A DNA stretch of 64,000 nucleotides, from assembly GCF_000151665.1 (NCBI RefSeq), contig NW_013171818.1, forward strand, positions 181,424 to 245,423, written 5' to 3'. Positions 20,686-32,144 of the stretch are shown piece after piece. Under the pieces are notes generated by a model. The model saw only the letters and a program-made list of their open reading frames with translations. It did not search any database and was not told the DNA's origin. Each line of letters opens with the position of its first letter. The first letter of the stretch is position 1. This DNA is from Blastocystis hominis. Its lineage: Eukaryota > Sar > Bigyra > Opalinata > Blastocystidae. The position numbers and the translations under genes were made by a program.

Positions 20686-21100
20686 TTCTACGATTATACG
20701 GAGCGAATTCGAAACGTACTGCGATATCATTACTCAGATCATGGCACAGTTGAATTAGGCGGTTGCAACTCTCAGTCATGGCTTTTGCAGGCGGATATTT
20801 CGGTCCTGTTGTTTGAACCTACAAGGGAAACGAATTTCACGAAAACGACTCTCATCTCGATGCAAGTGCTCAACGGATGAGGAACGCGGTATCCCACAAA
20901 CTTTACATTCGGGTCTTCGATCATATCCCTACGTATTCACGAAAACACACAACCATCGTACATTCGCATAATATTTCCCAACGTGTGATCTTCAACTTCG
21001 ATAATATATTTGCAGGAATTATTCATTTTGGTTTCGACGATCTGGGTGATTCTACACGCAATAATTGATTGCACAATGGTCTCTACTTCTTCATGCCCAC
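20645..21100 (+). CDS. Possible coding exons, unassigned
   Basis: Several open stretches suggest exons: a hydrophobic MVFGLFLALLLVVLRLYG at 20651, a charged run containing DYTERIRNVLRYHYSD at about 20693-20745, ISVLLFEPTRETNFTKTT at about 20800, and KLYIRVFDHIPTYSRKH at about 20900, with a plausible 33-nt intron at about 20981-21013. I could not join them into one gene with confidence. They may be a small gene or a longer tail of the surface glycoprotein. Confidence 0.25.
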
Positions 21101-21409
21101 GTCAAGATGGACAGCAAGCGACGGATCAGGAGCGTTCATCTTCCAAAGTTAATTTTGCTGAGGAGTTGTGTTTTATATTATTATTCCTTTATTATTATAT
21201 AGTACATTATGCTCCAGTATAAATCATCCTATCCTACTACTAGACGAAATATTGGTAACAACAAATATCTCATGTAGCAACAAACAAGCAAAAAGACAAT
21301 TTACAAACAACCGCTTATTCACTCTTCTGCTTTCTCGCCTCCACCCACTACACATCACACTCTCCTTTCCCTCTCTCCTACATTCTTTTGGCGCTGTCGA
21401 ATCATATTC

Positions 21410-22185
21410 TTAATCATGAACGGTCCCACTATTCATCACTTCCTTTCCCCAAAAATTCTTACAAGGCACATAAATCAGCAACAGAATAATCGTATAAACG
21501 TAATAGCTGAACGCGAAGTTCCACGTATTGGGCAGACGAATAGACCAAACTTCCGTTTGCTTCAAGAAAGGAAGCGACTTCCACATGGTCAGCATTTCGC
21601 CCGTGATTCCGGTCGGGTACAACACATAGAACAGATTGTAGCGGAGGAACAAAAGCCAGGTCGGCATCTGCAGACCCAGAAGCTTGAAAAGGTAGAACAT
21701 GTAGCGAGGCACCTCCACGAGAGACCAGCTGGTTGTGATTTATATAAGGATTATGGAGGTACCTGAGGACCATGAGGCGAATCGACCACGCTTGCTGCGC
21801 AGCAGGGCAGAGATTAGCATATCCCCAGACAAGCATGACACGGGAGAAAACTGTAAATTAGAAAAGGGGAGAATATAAAAATATACCTTGGAGAGCGGTC
21901 GTCATGACAGGAGAACGGACCAAACCCAGCATGGAGTGAACAATTTCTAAAACGGCAGCAGTTTGCACCCACTTCAAAGGAGTTCCAATTAAACCCCAGA
22001 AATCGCCCGATCTAGTGATGACGTGTTTGTCAAAAGCAAACCCCGTGGTATAGAACTGATACTGAAGAACCCAGAGGTAGAACCATCCCAGCATGCAGGC
22101 AGTATTGTAAAGGATCAAGTAGACTACAAGATTAGCAAACTCCCCAAAGATAACAATTCGAAATAGGCGAGTTTTCCTTTGCCAT
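21410..22185 (-). CDS. HACD: 3-hydroxyacyl-CoA dehydratase (HACD/PTPLA family)
   Basis: This ER membrane enzyme performs the dehydration step of very-long-chain fatty acid elongation. Reading leftwards from ATG at 22185, four exons join through introns of 31, 36 and about 34 nt. Family marks are YLILYNTACMLGW at the start of the first membrane helix, VHSMLGLVRSP, SRVMLVWG and the active-site motif YPTGITGE with the catalytic Tyr and Glu. Several hydrophobic helices follow the expected pattern. The stop TAA is at 21410-21412, and the minus-strand TGTTTGTT lies at 21279-21286. Both catalytic residues are present, so it should be active. Confidence 0.93.
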
Positions 22186-22381
22186 TATTCAAAATTTAGA
22201 GAAATGAATATATTTTTTGACAAAGTAGTGCACGACGACGTCGTAAATCTCATGATGACAACGAGGGCGTTTCATCCAACAAACAGAAATAAGGGCATTT
22301 TTTGTCAACTGCATCCAATCCAACTTCCTCATACTCCGCTTTTGATACTGTAAATTCTACGCCTCACATTATAAAATTCGT

Positions 22382-23852
22382 TTAAAAACCCGAAAAGGAA
22401 CTTAACGAAGCTAGTAAACTACCTCCCAAAAAAGCGCTTGATCGGTTCTCGTTTTCGGGCAAGGGAGCCAACCGTGCAGCCTACGTCCCAAGCCACATAA
22501 TAAAATCGACTCCGTTTGACATCACCTCCAACTCTCGATTTAATCGCGTCGCCAGTCCTTTCATTCCTGCAACGCCGCCACACAGCAACACAGAATTGCC
22601 TAGATCGCGTGTTGTGTCGCCGCTACATCGTGTTAACCTGTCTAATAGCCCGCTAGAACGCTTACTGATCCGCTACGAACAGTTGGAGAGATTTCAATGA
22701 TGGATCGCCTAGAGGCGTTGGAGTGAATAAAAGCTCTGGAATTGTGTTTAGATCGCTGCCTATCGAGATCTATGTGAAAAGGAGCATGGAAAATGGACAG
22801 AATGGCCATCAGGAAGCGTAAATGAGGTCGCTTTTGATGATTTCGTGGAAACCGTGGAACCAGAAGAAACCGAAGGAACCGAAGCGACGTCCAGCGCAGA
22901 TTGATAAGGATTTTCCGACACAAAACACCTCGATTATAGGAATTCCAAAAATAGGCACATTTTTTCGCACACATCGCGTGCAATCGAATCGAACAAACAA
23001 ACTTTTCCATCCTCCGACAGCGGCGGCTACGCTGAACCCCAAAACACAAAATCGCACACATCCCGGGAGTTTCATTTCGTGACCGTGAATCGCGGGGATA
23101 ATGCACTTTTGGAGGGCGAGGGATCGAATTCGGTGCGCACCAAATCGCTGCATCACGACATTTTCACGATCGACAAAACCATCGATAACGCCGCAGCAAC
23201 GCGTGAAATGCTCTCCAATATCGACGACCATGGCGACGGTGCGACCGCGGGAGAAGCAGGTGAGGGCTGCGTCTTTGAACATTAAAAGGGAGGGAATTTG
23301 GAATTTCTCAAAGAAAAGTTCGCTGAATCTAGAGAGGGAGGGGAGGGAGGAAAGGGCACTTTTGACGACGGGAGAGCTTGACGATGGGAGGCTCGATGAG
23401 GAGAACGGGGTTTTCGTCGGGGTTCACACAGAGCCAATCTTGGAGTGCAAGGGTCACGAGCTGTTCGACGCCTCCCCAGTTGCAAACTAGTCGATAGAGA
23501 GAATACGTTTAGAAATACTTGTTAGATCGCGAACGAGAGGAGAGACGATGGAATCTTGATATCTAACACTTGTAAATAGCACATTCAAATACCTCCAAGG
23601 TCTTGACTCTCCTGCGATTGTCGTTGTTTGAATGTCGGACGAGGAAGACTTGGGTCTTCCTTTTGTATATGTTACAATGTTGGATGGAAGGTTTACCTAG
23701 AGACTAACGCAATCCACTACCAAACAACTTGTGTTTGCTCATCTCCAGCAAAACCGAAACGAGACTCATAAGTGCCGATTTCGATTACGATAACGTTTGA
23801 TTTTTCTAGAGGAGATTCAATCGCACAGCTTTCCACTTTGTTCCACTTCCAT
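22382..23852 (-). CDS. Divergent actin-related protein
   Basis: The first exon is tiny (MEVEQK), followed by a 31-nt intron and VIVIEIGTYESRFGFAGDE, the actin phosphate-1 region. Further exons give SIVSPLVRDL, the NWGGVEQLVTLAL helix and NPVLLIEPP, then SELFFEKFQIPSLL, and VAMVVDIGEHFT, the second phosphate loop. Near the end are NSVLLCGGVAGMKGLATRL and FLGGSLLASLSSF, the actin C-terminal landmarks, with stop TAA at 22382-22384. Introns of 29-41 nt separate the exons; the joins between 22640 and 22810 are not fully resolved. Divergence in both nucleotide loops suggests a nuclear Arp rather than conventional actin. The assembly gap begins 45 bp upstream of the start. Confidence 0.82.
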
Positions 23853-23897
23853 TCCTAAGACTATTTCGTTTGGAGAGAAGAAACAAAATTTCTACAT

Positions 23898-24047
23898 NNN
23901 NNNNNNNNNNNNNNNNNNNNNNNNNNNNNNNNNNNNNNNNNNNNNNNNNNNNNNNNNNNNNNNNNNNNNNNNNNNNNNNNNNNNNNNNNNNNNNNNNNNN
24001 NNNNNNNNNNNNNNNNNNNNNNNNNNNNNNNNNNNNNNNNNNNNNNN
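23898..24047. other. Assembly gap of 150 N
   Basis: A run of exactly 150 N. It hides the 3' end of the copine gene and probably the promoter of the actin-related protein gene. Confidence 1.
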
Positions 24048-26167
24048 AATGATACACTGCATACGACATATTATTATTTGACTTAATATTCGGCTTAATA
24101 TTCGACGGAGTGATTCCCCTCGAGGTCATGTACGACGTGACTTGTCTCGGAATTTCCTCCAGCAAGACCTGGGCGATTCGTTGGGGCGGATACGATTCAA
24201 CCTCCCGCATCGCCACAAACTGCACGATATCGCGCGCTGCCTCCACGCCGTTATAACTGAGTCTCTTCTCATCGCCATCCAGAGTCTACTTCGCACATTC
24301 CTCCAACAACAAATACCTCCATATTGTGGAAGTTCTCATTTCCCACTCCAACGATCAGAATCGAGAGTGGCAATCTCGAAGCATTCACGATCTCCCGAAT
24401 CGTGGGTTCCATATCGTGAATCTCTCCATCCGTGAGAATGAGCATCACGAGATATTTATCTCGTTGTGTCTGCATCATGGATGCGACTCTACTATCTTAT
24501 TAGTTCAAACAAACAATAACGTCGCCGCCTTCGCCAAGCAAGGGGCGAAGAGCGTGGGTCCAGAAAATCGCAACTGAACCAATTGCTGATGATACAAGTC
24601 CATAATTCCCTGCACGCCGTGCACTTCCGGATTGGCCTCGTTCCCGTTCAGCGCGAAACAGTGTTCCGTGGTGGTGGAGCCCATGCGGCAGGCTCCGAAG
24701 CCATAAACGGGGAAGAACTTATCGAAGTCGTAGAACTCGATCACGTTTCCGATCATGCAGATCGCCTTTTCGTATCTACGCCGCTGATTTCCGCTCGATT
24801 CACGCACTGATTGAAGAGTCCTTGCATGTAGTTCGACGGGTTCGCGTAGTGCAGCGAGGACGGGCTCTGCGGAGCCCCGTTGCTCGCCGTGAAGTCGATG
24901 CACACCATGAAGTTCAGCTCTAAACCTGCTTGAATGAACTGCAGGAACGACGCTTTCTCTTGGAACACGCATTTCGCGATGGTTAGCGAGCCTTCTGCGG
25001 ACTCTCCGGTGAAGGGAAGCGTTTGGTTCGCGCTTTGGAGCAGCGACTGCGTGGTGGAGTGGATGCAGCCAAGGTTGCGATGGCTGCCGTTGCGCTTGTA
25101 TTGGAAGAGCTCGATGAGAACGGGGCGGTTCTGGGGGTAAGAGAGAGAAAGAGAGAGAGAGGAACGTAGTCGCAGTTGCAGAGAAGGGAAACGTCGATGG
25201 AGAACTCGCGCCAGTCGCCGGCGGAAGCGACTTCGGTCTTGAAGACGGGAACCACGCCGTTTTTCTCAGACTCGGGTGGAATGAAGGAAACAAAGAGAGG
25301 AAAAGAGGGAGAGAAGATTCAAAGAACTGGAGGATTCAATCGATGATTCAATCGATGATTCAATCGATGATTCAATTCATTCAATTCATTCATTCAATTC
25401 ATTCAATTCATTCATTCAATTCATTCATTCAATTCATTCAAAACCCGTTCATTCAATTCATTCATTTCACTCCTTCCTCCTCTTCTCTTCAAGAAACAAG
25501 CATTCAAAAAAAAGGATATTAGAAAAACGAAGGAAACACTTCGAGGGCACATTATTCCCCTGCACCTTAAATATTACATTGCCAGAAGAATTATTCAATT
25601 CCTCGCATTTTACAGAAACCGTTCCCGTGGTTTTGCCCTTTCCCTTCAACTCCTGAGAATAGGCATTTCGGGAATGCACCAAATTCGGAATTTCCATCTC
25701 AGCATCACCTAGAAAGTCCTGCTTCGATAGATCCAGGCTAGTTGCATCACCTTCTGTATCGGCATCATAAACCTCAAGACGAAGATGCTGAATTTCCTCA
25801 AACTTATAGTCCGTTACCACTTTCTTTACAAAGGAAGGACTGCGTGTTGATTTTTACAAAGTTCGTTACCTCTGACTGTTAACGACCACTTCCGTACGGC
25901 CTATTTCCTGCCACTGCTCATTTCCAGTGCGTATATAAACTACAATAAACGGATCACTTTTGCTAAGAACATCAGAACGAATAAGGTTTTGGCATTCAAA
26001 TGAAAGCTTAGGGTAAGGATAATGCACTTAATGCATACACTGATTTTCGAACTCATAACCATGTTTCCATTGTAAATCAAAGCAGCCTCATCACTTCCGT
26101 TTTCCAAAGAGGAGACTGCACTATCAACGATTTTACCATCCGTAGGTGAAGAAAGACAAGAACCCAT
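24048..26167 (-). CDS. Copine (two C2 domains plus copine vWA domain), 3' end in the gap
   Basis: A calcium-dependent phospholipid-binding protein. It starts at 26167 with MGSCLSS, a likely N-myristoylation/palmitoylation signal. C2 domain segments follow ([10 protein letters not shown]-type first C2; [20 protein letters not shown] in the second). The vWA part includes [13 protein letters not shown] with the metal-site DxTx[29 protein letters not shown] and [13 protein letters not shown]. The C-terminal copine segment [12 protein letters not shown] runs into the N gap without a stop. Short introns include a 32-nt one at about 24488-24519 that itself contains TGTTTGTT. One intron (about 25255-25553) is greatly enlarged by a TTCAATTCA minisatellite. 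Confidence 0.92.
25320..25465. repeat. TTCAATTCA/TCAATCGATGA minisatellite inside a copine intron
   Basis: Tandem short units (ATTCAATTCATTC and GATTCAATCGAT) fill most of an intron that is about ten times longer than the 30-nt norm here. Similar GAAT/TTCA arrays occur at 29.49-29.57 kb and 35.16-35.29 kb. Confidence 0.75.
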
Positions 26168-26219
26168 TTCACACAAAATAAAATATAGTCGAAGTCTACC
26201 CAGTTAGATTGTGTACGAA

Positions 26220-28033
26220 ATGACTTCAGACTTGGGTTCTGAACATTCCACACTATTAAAGAATCGTGTACGTACTCTCGCTCTGTGGTTGGCATTCTTA
26301 ACCATTTTAGTGTTTTGCATTTTGTATTCTTGCTTTCTGTGAGTATAAATCTTTCCCATTATTGCTGTAGAGTAGTTGTATCGACAATTGGAATTTCCCC
26401 TTCGAGTGTATTATTATGGAATAAAAAGAAGTTAGATGGTAATTATATGATCATTGGTGGCTATATGCAAATTTTGTTCACCAATGACTATCAAGTTCGC
26501 AATCAGTATTACCGTTGGAGGGACATAATGAGCAGGTTTTTTCAATTGGTTTCCGATCGATTTTTGAGAGACATTTCTGAGTGGTATTACTCAGATCCAA
26601 CCTGTCAAGTCAATAAAACAAAACAGTAATCCCTTTTTTTCTTTTTATTCCTACTTCCAGTCTACTTCTACCGGCATCCAGTGAACTGCGAGCTTCGTGA
26701 TAGTTACAGCGACATTTACATGAACGTGTATTCAAGCGACGATGTACCATCGGAAGATGAGCTAGGCTTTTCTCAGCAATATCGGATCATTCCGTATGTG
26801 GGATCGAGCCAGAAGGAGAGAATCATCTATGAAAATAGTATTGGGGAGGATAATCCTCTCCATGAAGATGCTTCCTTCGATGTGACCATCGTTTCTCAAA
26901 CCTCGTAGAACGCATTTGCTCGCCCTCCCCTTTAGAAAGAGTCGTCTCTTTTACATCCAGCACTTGCTCGACCGATGGAGGGGGTACGTTTTCTTTTCGC
27001 AATAGAAAGTGGAATTTATATCTAGACCGCTTTCGATTACCGTTTATTGCACTGCAAGAGAAGAAATTGAAGTGAGGGCGTTCATTGAGAACGGAAATTT
27101 CCCGCCTCGTATTTTATTCACTCTTTATGTTGTTGTTACTCCTTCCGAGGATTGCATCTTTAGAAAGACGTCGAGAGGCACCATAGACTGTGTTCGTAGT
27201 AAAATTTACCCACTTAACCGACTTCGCAACATTTCCATTAAGCGAGTCCAAACAACCCACTTTATTGTTCTTGATATGGACACCTGGCCGTCCCTATCGA
27301 CATACGACGAGATTTTGAAGTTGCCAAAGGATTATCTCCGGAATGAAAACTTCATAACCATTCTGCCCGTTTTTTCCTTCGATCCAAGCTATGTCGACGG
27401 AAGTCGACTGCGTTCTCTAGAAAAAAGTGTTGAAACAGCTCTTTCAAGAATTCCCTCCACAAAGGCCGAACTTGTGAAAGACTTTGAGAAGGGTCGCTTC
27501 ACAATCTTTAGACCTCATTCTCTCACCCATGTTCCCAAACCCGCTCGTTGTGACTGTGTAGAATTATCTGCCAGATGATTGGATGCACCGGAATCCCGAT
27601 CAGCCAGTCATTTACATGCCTTGTTTTAAAGAACGTTTTTTGGAGCCGTATGTCATGATCAAACGGTCTGAGCGGATTCCACTTTTTAATGAGCTTTTTA
27701 TCAATTATGGTTTCAACAAAGTGGAGTGGATTGAGAATTTGCGGTATCTTGGCTACGAGTTTTATATTCTGAACAATGGTTTTGCTGTGGACATTCCACA
27801 CAAATCGTACGATGAACGCACTTCGTCGTGATGATTGTAGGTCGTCTTTTGCGATGCAGTATCGCTTCAATTTCTTTTTAAAATCCTCGTCGATGCTTCC
27901 CATTTATCGATCGTTTCTGAAAACTATGAGAAAACAACCTGATCGCAGTCGGCAGCTTTTGTGCTTGAACAAAAGTGAGTGGTTTGCTAGGGTCTTGAGG
28001 GTAGAAATTCAATTAAATCAGTATCGATTTTGA
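26220..28033 (+). CDS. LARGE/B4GAT-type glycosyltransferase (family 49), type II membrane protein
   Basis: A probable Golgi enzyme. The N-terminus is cytosolic, followed by one membrane helix (ALWLAFLTILVFCILYS) and a lumenal domain. The catalytic region has LSITVYCTAREEIE, YPLNRLRNISIKR and the donor-binding DxD in TTHFIVLDMDTWPS. Further family marks are DDWMHRNPDQPVIYMPCF and the C-terminal YGFNKVEWIENLRYLGYEF, then NNGFAVDIPHKS. Introns of about 31-34 nt (for example 27531-27561, gained between THV and NYLPDD) keep the frame. The start lies only 52 bp from the divergent copine start. The end near 28033 is the least certain part. Confidence 0.85.
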
Positions 28034-28089
28034 GTTTTTTACGATTTGTTTGAGTGAATCACACACTATCTGTTTTGATTCCTTTTCCC

Positions 28090-29487
28090 ATGGATCGGAA
28101 TAAAGCTACAGAACGTATAGAGCGCTTCACCTTCTCCAGGAGAGTGTGGCGCCTCTGCAAGCAGGGCTTGTTGAACATGTTCTATTTTTGTCAGTTAAAT
28201 GGAAGTTATATTGCTCTGTACGGGCTCATGCTTCCTAGTATATTAATGAACATACTTAGTGCAGTCTTTAACGAGTACCTTCTTTTTGGTTCATCTTGCT
28301 CATTTCCAGATTTCAAGGTGGATGCCTATTTCCCTATTTGTCGGAGGTTGGGAGGGAAGGCTATAATCGTGCCATTTTTATGACTTCAACTGCCTCCATT
28401 ATTGTACCATGGCTAATTTTCTCCATTTATTATATGTTTACTAGTTGGCAATATGCACAATTTGTTATTCCTAATCTTCTATTCCGAGGTATATTCGACT
28501 TGTGCCAGCTTGTATTTTTTATTCGCTTGGCTAAGAAACTAGATAATTTTCATTCTTACATCCCATAGCAATGTGTACTTTTTCATCACTTCGCTATTTG
28601 ACATTCTAAACTATCCAGATTATCATAGCAGTGTATGGCTTGCCCATATTTTTGAAAGATGTAGCTCACAACGAAACTGGCGCTTTATGGATGCATCGCA
28701 TATTCAATCGATGTGATTTGCTCTTTTTTGTTTTTGCCCTCCATCTGGAAGAAGCTAAAATGGACCAAGATTTTGTGTTGCATCTTATCGTGGGTCTTCA
28801 GCCTGGCCTTCGGTCTTTTATACTACGTTGGCGATTGTTCGGGTATTTTCGCTTCTTTTGCTTGTTTGTTTGTTAACGCGTAGCGCGTATCCTGCCGATG
28901 GACCTCTGCTTCCTGTGGACCTCGGAGGACTACTGCTTCGCGATGCAGGACAGTTCCAACTCCTCGAGTGGGATCGAACAAAAACCGCGAAGTCTGATGC
29001 GTAGTGACGATTCTGCGCTACTATCCGAACTGTCAACTGCTCAATTTTATGCGAGGAATCATCGAAGTGGGCGCTGAGCAATGCGAGGAGTGATGCGTAG
29101 TACTTGGATCTCCTCGCAGCGATGAGCTACATGAGCTTTCTGCGCGGCGATGTGATCATCGAGCAGTACGAGATGTGCAAGTGGCGGTCGCTGAATAGCG
29201 GGCTGGCGCGGCAGAGCAGCGCGCTGTCGGAGATCCGCGATGAGCAGGAGCGACTAGCGGCGAATGAGGAGCAGAACGAGGCGGTGAAGGACATCATCGA
29301 CAGCCTGAATCCTTATCTGCTGAAGTACATCAAGCATTATTGGGAGGACTACGACAGCGTGCAGAGCAACGAGGCCATGAACCAGTCCTTTCACCAGCTC
29401 ACCGAGCGCGAGCTCAACCAGCTCAGCCAGCTGCAGCAGCAACAGGAGGAAGCCAAGGAGACGGAGGAAGCGGAGGAAGATGAATGA
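28090..29487 (+). CDS. FRAG1/DRAM/Sfk1-family multi-pass membrane protein with acidic tail
   Basis: The N-terminal region has about six hydrophobic helices with the family signature GCLFPYLSEVGREGYNRAIF after the first helix (compare FPYISETG in FRAG1/DRAM/Sfk1 proteins). Introns at about 28275-28309 (35 nt), 28838-28878, 28968-29004 (37 nt) and 29067-29100 (34 nt) restore one frame. The last two begin GTGGG and end TGATGCGTAG. After the membrane part comes a soluble segment (ILRYYPNCQLLNFMRGIIEY, then FLRGDVIIEQYEMCKW) and a long Gln/Glu-rich acidic tail ending EEAEEDE at TGA 29485-29487. The soluble part is not recognised. Family members act in lipid or GPI-related membrane organisation. 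Confidence 0.7.
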
Positions 29488-29575
29488 ATGAATGAATCGG
29501 AGAATGAATGAATGAATGAATTGAATGAATCGGAGAATGAGTCGATTGAATGAATGAATTGAATGAATCATTGAA
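29488..29575. repeat. GAAT minisatellite directly after a coding region
   Basis: (ATGA)n/(TTGAATGAAT)n units start at the stop codon of the FRAG1-like gene (the stop itself is part of the repeat) and run about 90 bp. Confidence 0.8.
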
Positions 29576-29649
29576 TGTGGAATCACACGAATGTGGAATC
29601 AGTTGGTTGGGCTGTTTGAGGAACAAACACGCGGACTTATTCAGAACAT

Positions 29650-30250
29650 TTAGTGCTCCGCTTCCTTGCAGAACTTGTCGTAAGCAGCCTTGTCCATCAG
29701 CTCCTTCAGCTCATCGGGGTTCGACAGCTACGCATCACACCTCGCTCAAAGAAACCTACCTCGAGCTTCATGAACCATCCCTTCTCCATGGGGGACTCGT
29801 TCACCAGAGAGGGAGTCTCCGAAAGAACCTAGACTCACAACTCAACACCATCCCTACAGTGTTCACCTCCAGAACCTTTCCAGTGGCAGGGCAGAAGGCG
29901 TCCGAAGCAGCCTTCACGGACTCCACAGAAGAGAAAGAGTCTCTGACGATGAACTCAAACCAATGCTATCTACCCGGCCTTGATGGTGGATCCGACTTCA
30001 GGGAGCTCAATGTACACAATATCTCCAAGGGAGTGCTGAGCGTAGTCAGTAATTCCAACAACAGCGGGCTTTCCAGCAGTGTACTACGCAATATCGCCAA
30101 ATGATCAATAAAAGGTACCTCAATCCACTCGTGATCCTTCGAGAAATAAGTAGCGAAGGAACGAGAAGCCAAGAAGCGAGCGCTAGTGAGAGTCTTTGAA
30201 GCAAATCTAGAGCCTTAGAACGTCATTCCAAGCAATTACCTAGAGAGCAT
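29650..30250 (-). CDS. GCSH: Glycine cleavage system H protein
   Basis: The lipoyl carrier of the glycine cleavage system in mitochondria or related organelles. The first exon is MLSR, spliced over a 33-nt intron to a basic, Ser-rich presequence and then FSKDHEWIE. Later exons give [20 protein letters not shown], the lipoylation loop with [10 protein letters not shown] (the Lys is the lipoyl site), [20 protein letters not shown] and a C-terminal KEAEH. Introns are 33, 35, 31 and 29 nt, plus a further one in the last third. The stop TAA is at 29650-29652 and the minus-strand TGTTTGTT at 29622-29629. All key residues are present. Confidence 0.95.
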
Positions 30251-31275
30251 GACTTATACGAAAGAATATGTAAGAGAATGAATAGAGAAAAGGAGAAGCT
30301 CTTAAAGTGACCCAATTTCACTGTGGACCTTTATTATAAAATGGTAGTTCTAATAGTATTTGCCCCACTTTATTTAGGGTCCAATATTGGAAAGAAAGGA
30401 ATGGAAGGTGATTTGGAGTATAAAAGGAGTGCAGAGAGAGTCGAAACGAAAATAGAAAGTGAAAGGAATAGTGTTTGAACAAGAGTTAAAAACGAAAAAG
30501 GAAATATGAAAAGAATGATATTTGAGTCAGTGAATGGTGAATAGATAACAGAAGTGTGGTCGTGAGTCAATCAATCACAATAGACATTATTTGTGGTTTA
30601 GATGAATTGTATATAAGAAGAAGCATGGATTTTTAATATGATATTATGATTTGATGGAGTAATAAAAGTACAATGAGCAAAACAATAAAAAGCAGTCTAT
30701 ATGAGCAATTATAAAATGACTGGCTTCAAAGAGCAAAATAGTAGAATCATTGAACCTGCAAGCAAGCGAACTACAGCGAGAAAAGTCTACATATCCAAGA
30801 AAATCCATTGAGAGCACATAGTACGAATGTATGAACCATTCGAAAATAACTTGAAAGCCACCATAAATGAAAACCATACAGACTCATAAATCGACTCTGT
30901 TTTGTCCAAATATTTTCACTCCAACAGCCAACAACCACATCTCGCCAATTAAAATAACTACCACCCGACACACCCAGAAACGAGCAAGACTATTCCAATT
31001 CCTCTATTATAAGAAAAAGGTTCCTATGCCTATCACACATCACATCTATTCCACTATCTCACTCTACTGGAAAACCCATTCCACAACCCCAATAACCCCA
31101 TATAGACTCATCGCTTCCTAGCCTTATAATAGCATACCCCTATATTATCCAATTCGCTATATTGTGTAAAGTGAAGGGGTTAACCACTGTACACTTGCAA
31201 ATCATGCGATCACTGTACGGTTACAATTGTGGCTTGAAGTTTCAATACTATCGCTAGAACAGTCGATTAGAAAGC
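30251..31275. other. AT-rich spacer between GCSH and RPS8
   Basis: About 1 kb without a recognisable frame or RNA gene. GCSH and RPS8 diverge from it, so both promoters should lie here. Confidence 0.6.
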
Positions 31276-31993
31276 ATGGGTAAGTATTGGATTGCAGCTA
31301 GATTGAATTCGTGAATTTCGATCGGGAGCAAAGGGAGTTAACAGTGATCTAGGTATTTGCCGTGATTCTCGTCATAAGCGTCGCTTAACTGGAGGAAAGG
31401 TTGTGATCAACATCAAGAAGAGAAAGTTCGAGATGGGTCGTCAGCCTGCCATGACCAAGCTCGGAGCTAAGAGAATTTACCTGGTCCGCTGCCGTGGTGG
31501 AAACATCAAGCACCGTGCTATCCGTCTGGATACTGGTTCGTTCTCCTGGACTGGAGAGGGTGATTTTTGTCTAGTGAAGTGATTTGTAGCTTTCTCTGCC
31601 AAGACCAAGATCCTGAACATTGTGTACAACGCGTCCAACAACGAGTTGGTGCGTACGAACACCATTGTGAAGGGCTGCATTGTTTCGATCGATGCGACCC
31701 CCTTCAAGGCCTGGTTCGAGAAGCACTACTCGTGCAAGATCGGAGCCAAGGGCGAGGTGACGAAGGACGATCTGAGCAAGCTGGAGGGCGTGAGCAAGTC
31801 GAACCTTGCGAAGCTGCAGAAGCTGCAGGATTCCCTTCAGGAGCAGAAGGAAGTGATCGATCAGCTGGCTTCGGGTAAGATCCTGGCTCGCATCTCGTCG
31901 CGTCCGGGTCAGTGCGGTCGTGCTGACGGATACATTCTGGAGGATGAGGAGCTGGCGTTCTACCACAAGAAGATCAACCAGAAGAAGAAGTAA
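31276..31993 (+). CDS. RPS8: 40S ribosomal protein eS8
   Basis: Small-subunit ribosomal protein. The first exon is only ATGG (31276-31279). A 73-nt intron leads to [17 protein letters not shown], and a 30-nt intron at 31560-31589 interrupts the conserved SWTGE-AFSAKTK segment. Family marks continue with [17 protein letters not shown] and [16 protein letters not shown] near the C-terminus. The stop is TAA at 31991-31993 and TGTTTGTT lies at 32030-32037. The protein is slightly shorter than the animal form, in the charged insert region. Confidence 0.97.
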
Positions 31994-32144
31994 AGCGAAA
32001 TGCCAACCTTGTTCAGCGGTATTTGTTGTTGTTTGTTGCAGGAAAGGTACAATAGTCGTGATGCTTGTGGAGAGGAGTGACAAGTGCGAATGGAATCTCA
32101 AAGTTTTCGAAAGCAATTCATAGATTTGTTATCGTTTGGTAAAA

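Noticed and set aside
20778-21070. A gene starting MAFAGGYFGP with an 18-nt intron removing the TGA
   Set aside because: An 18-nt intron would be far below every other intron here and was supported only by frame continuity.
25467-25553. Splitting copine into two genes at the minisatellite
   Set aside because: The C2 region and the vWA region lie on the same strand in the copine order and the exon ends fit one protein; an enlarged intron explains the gap better.
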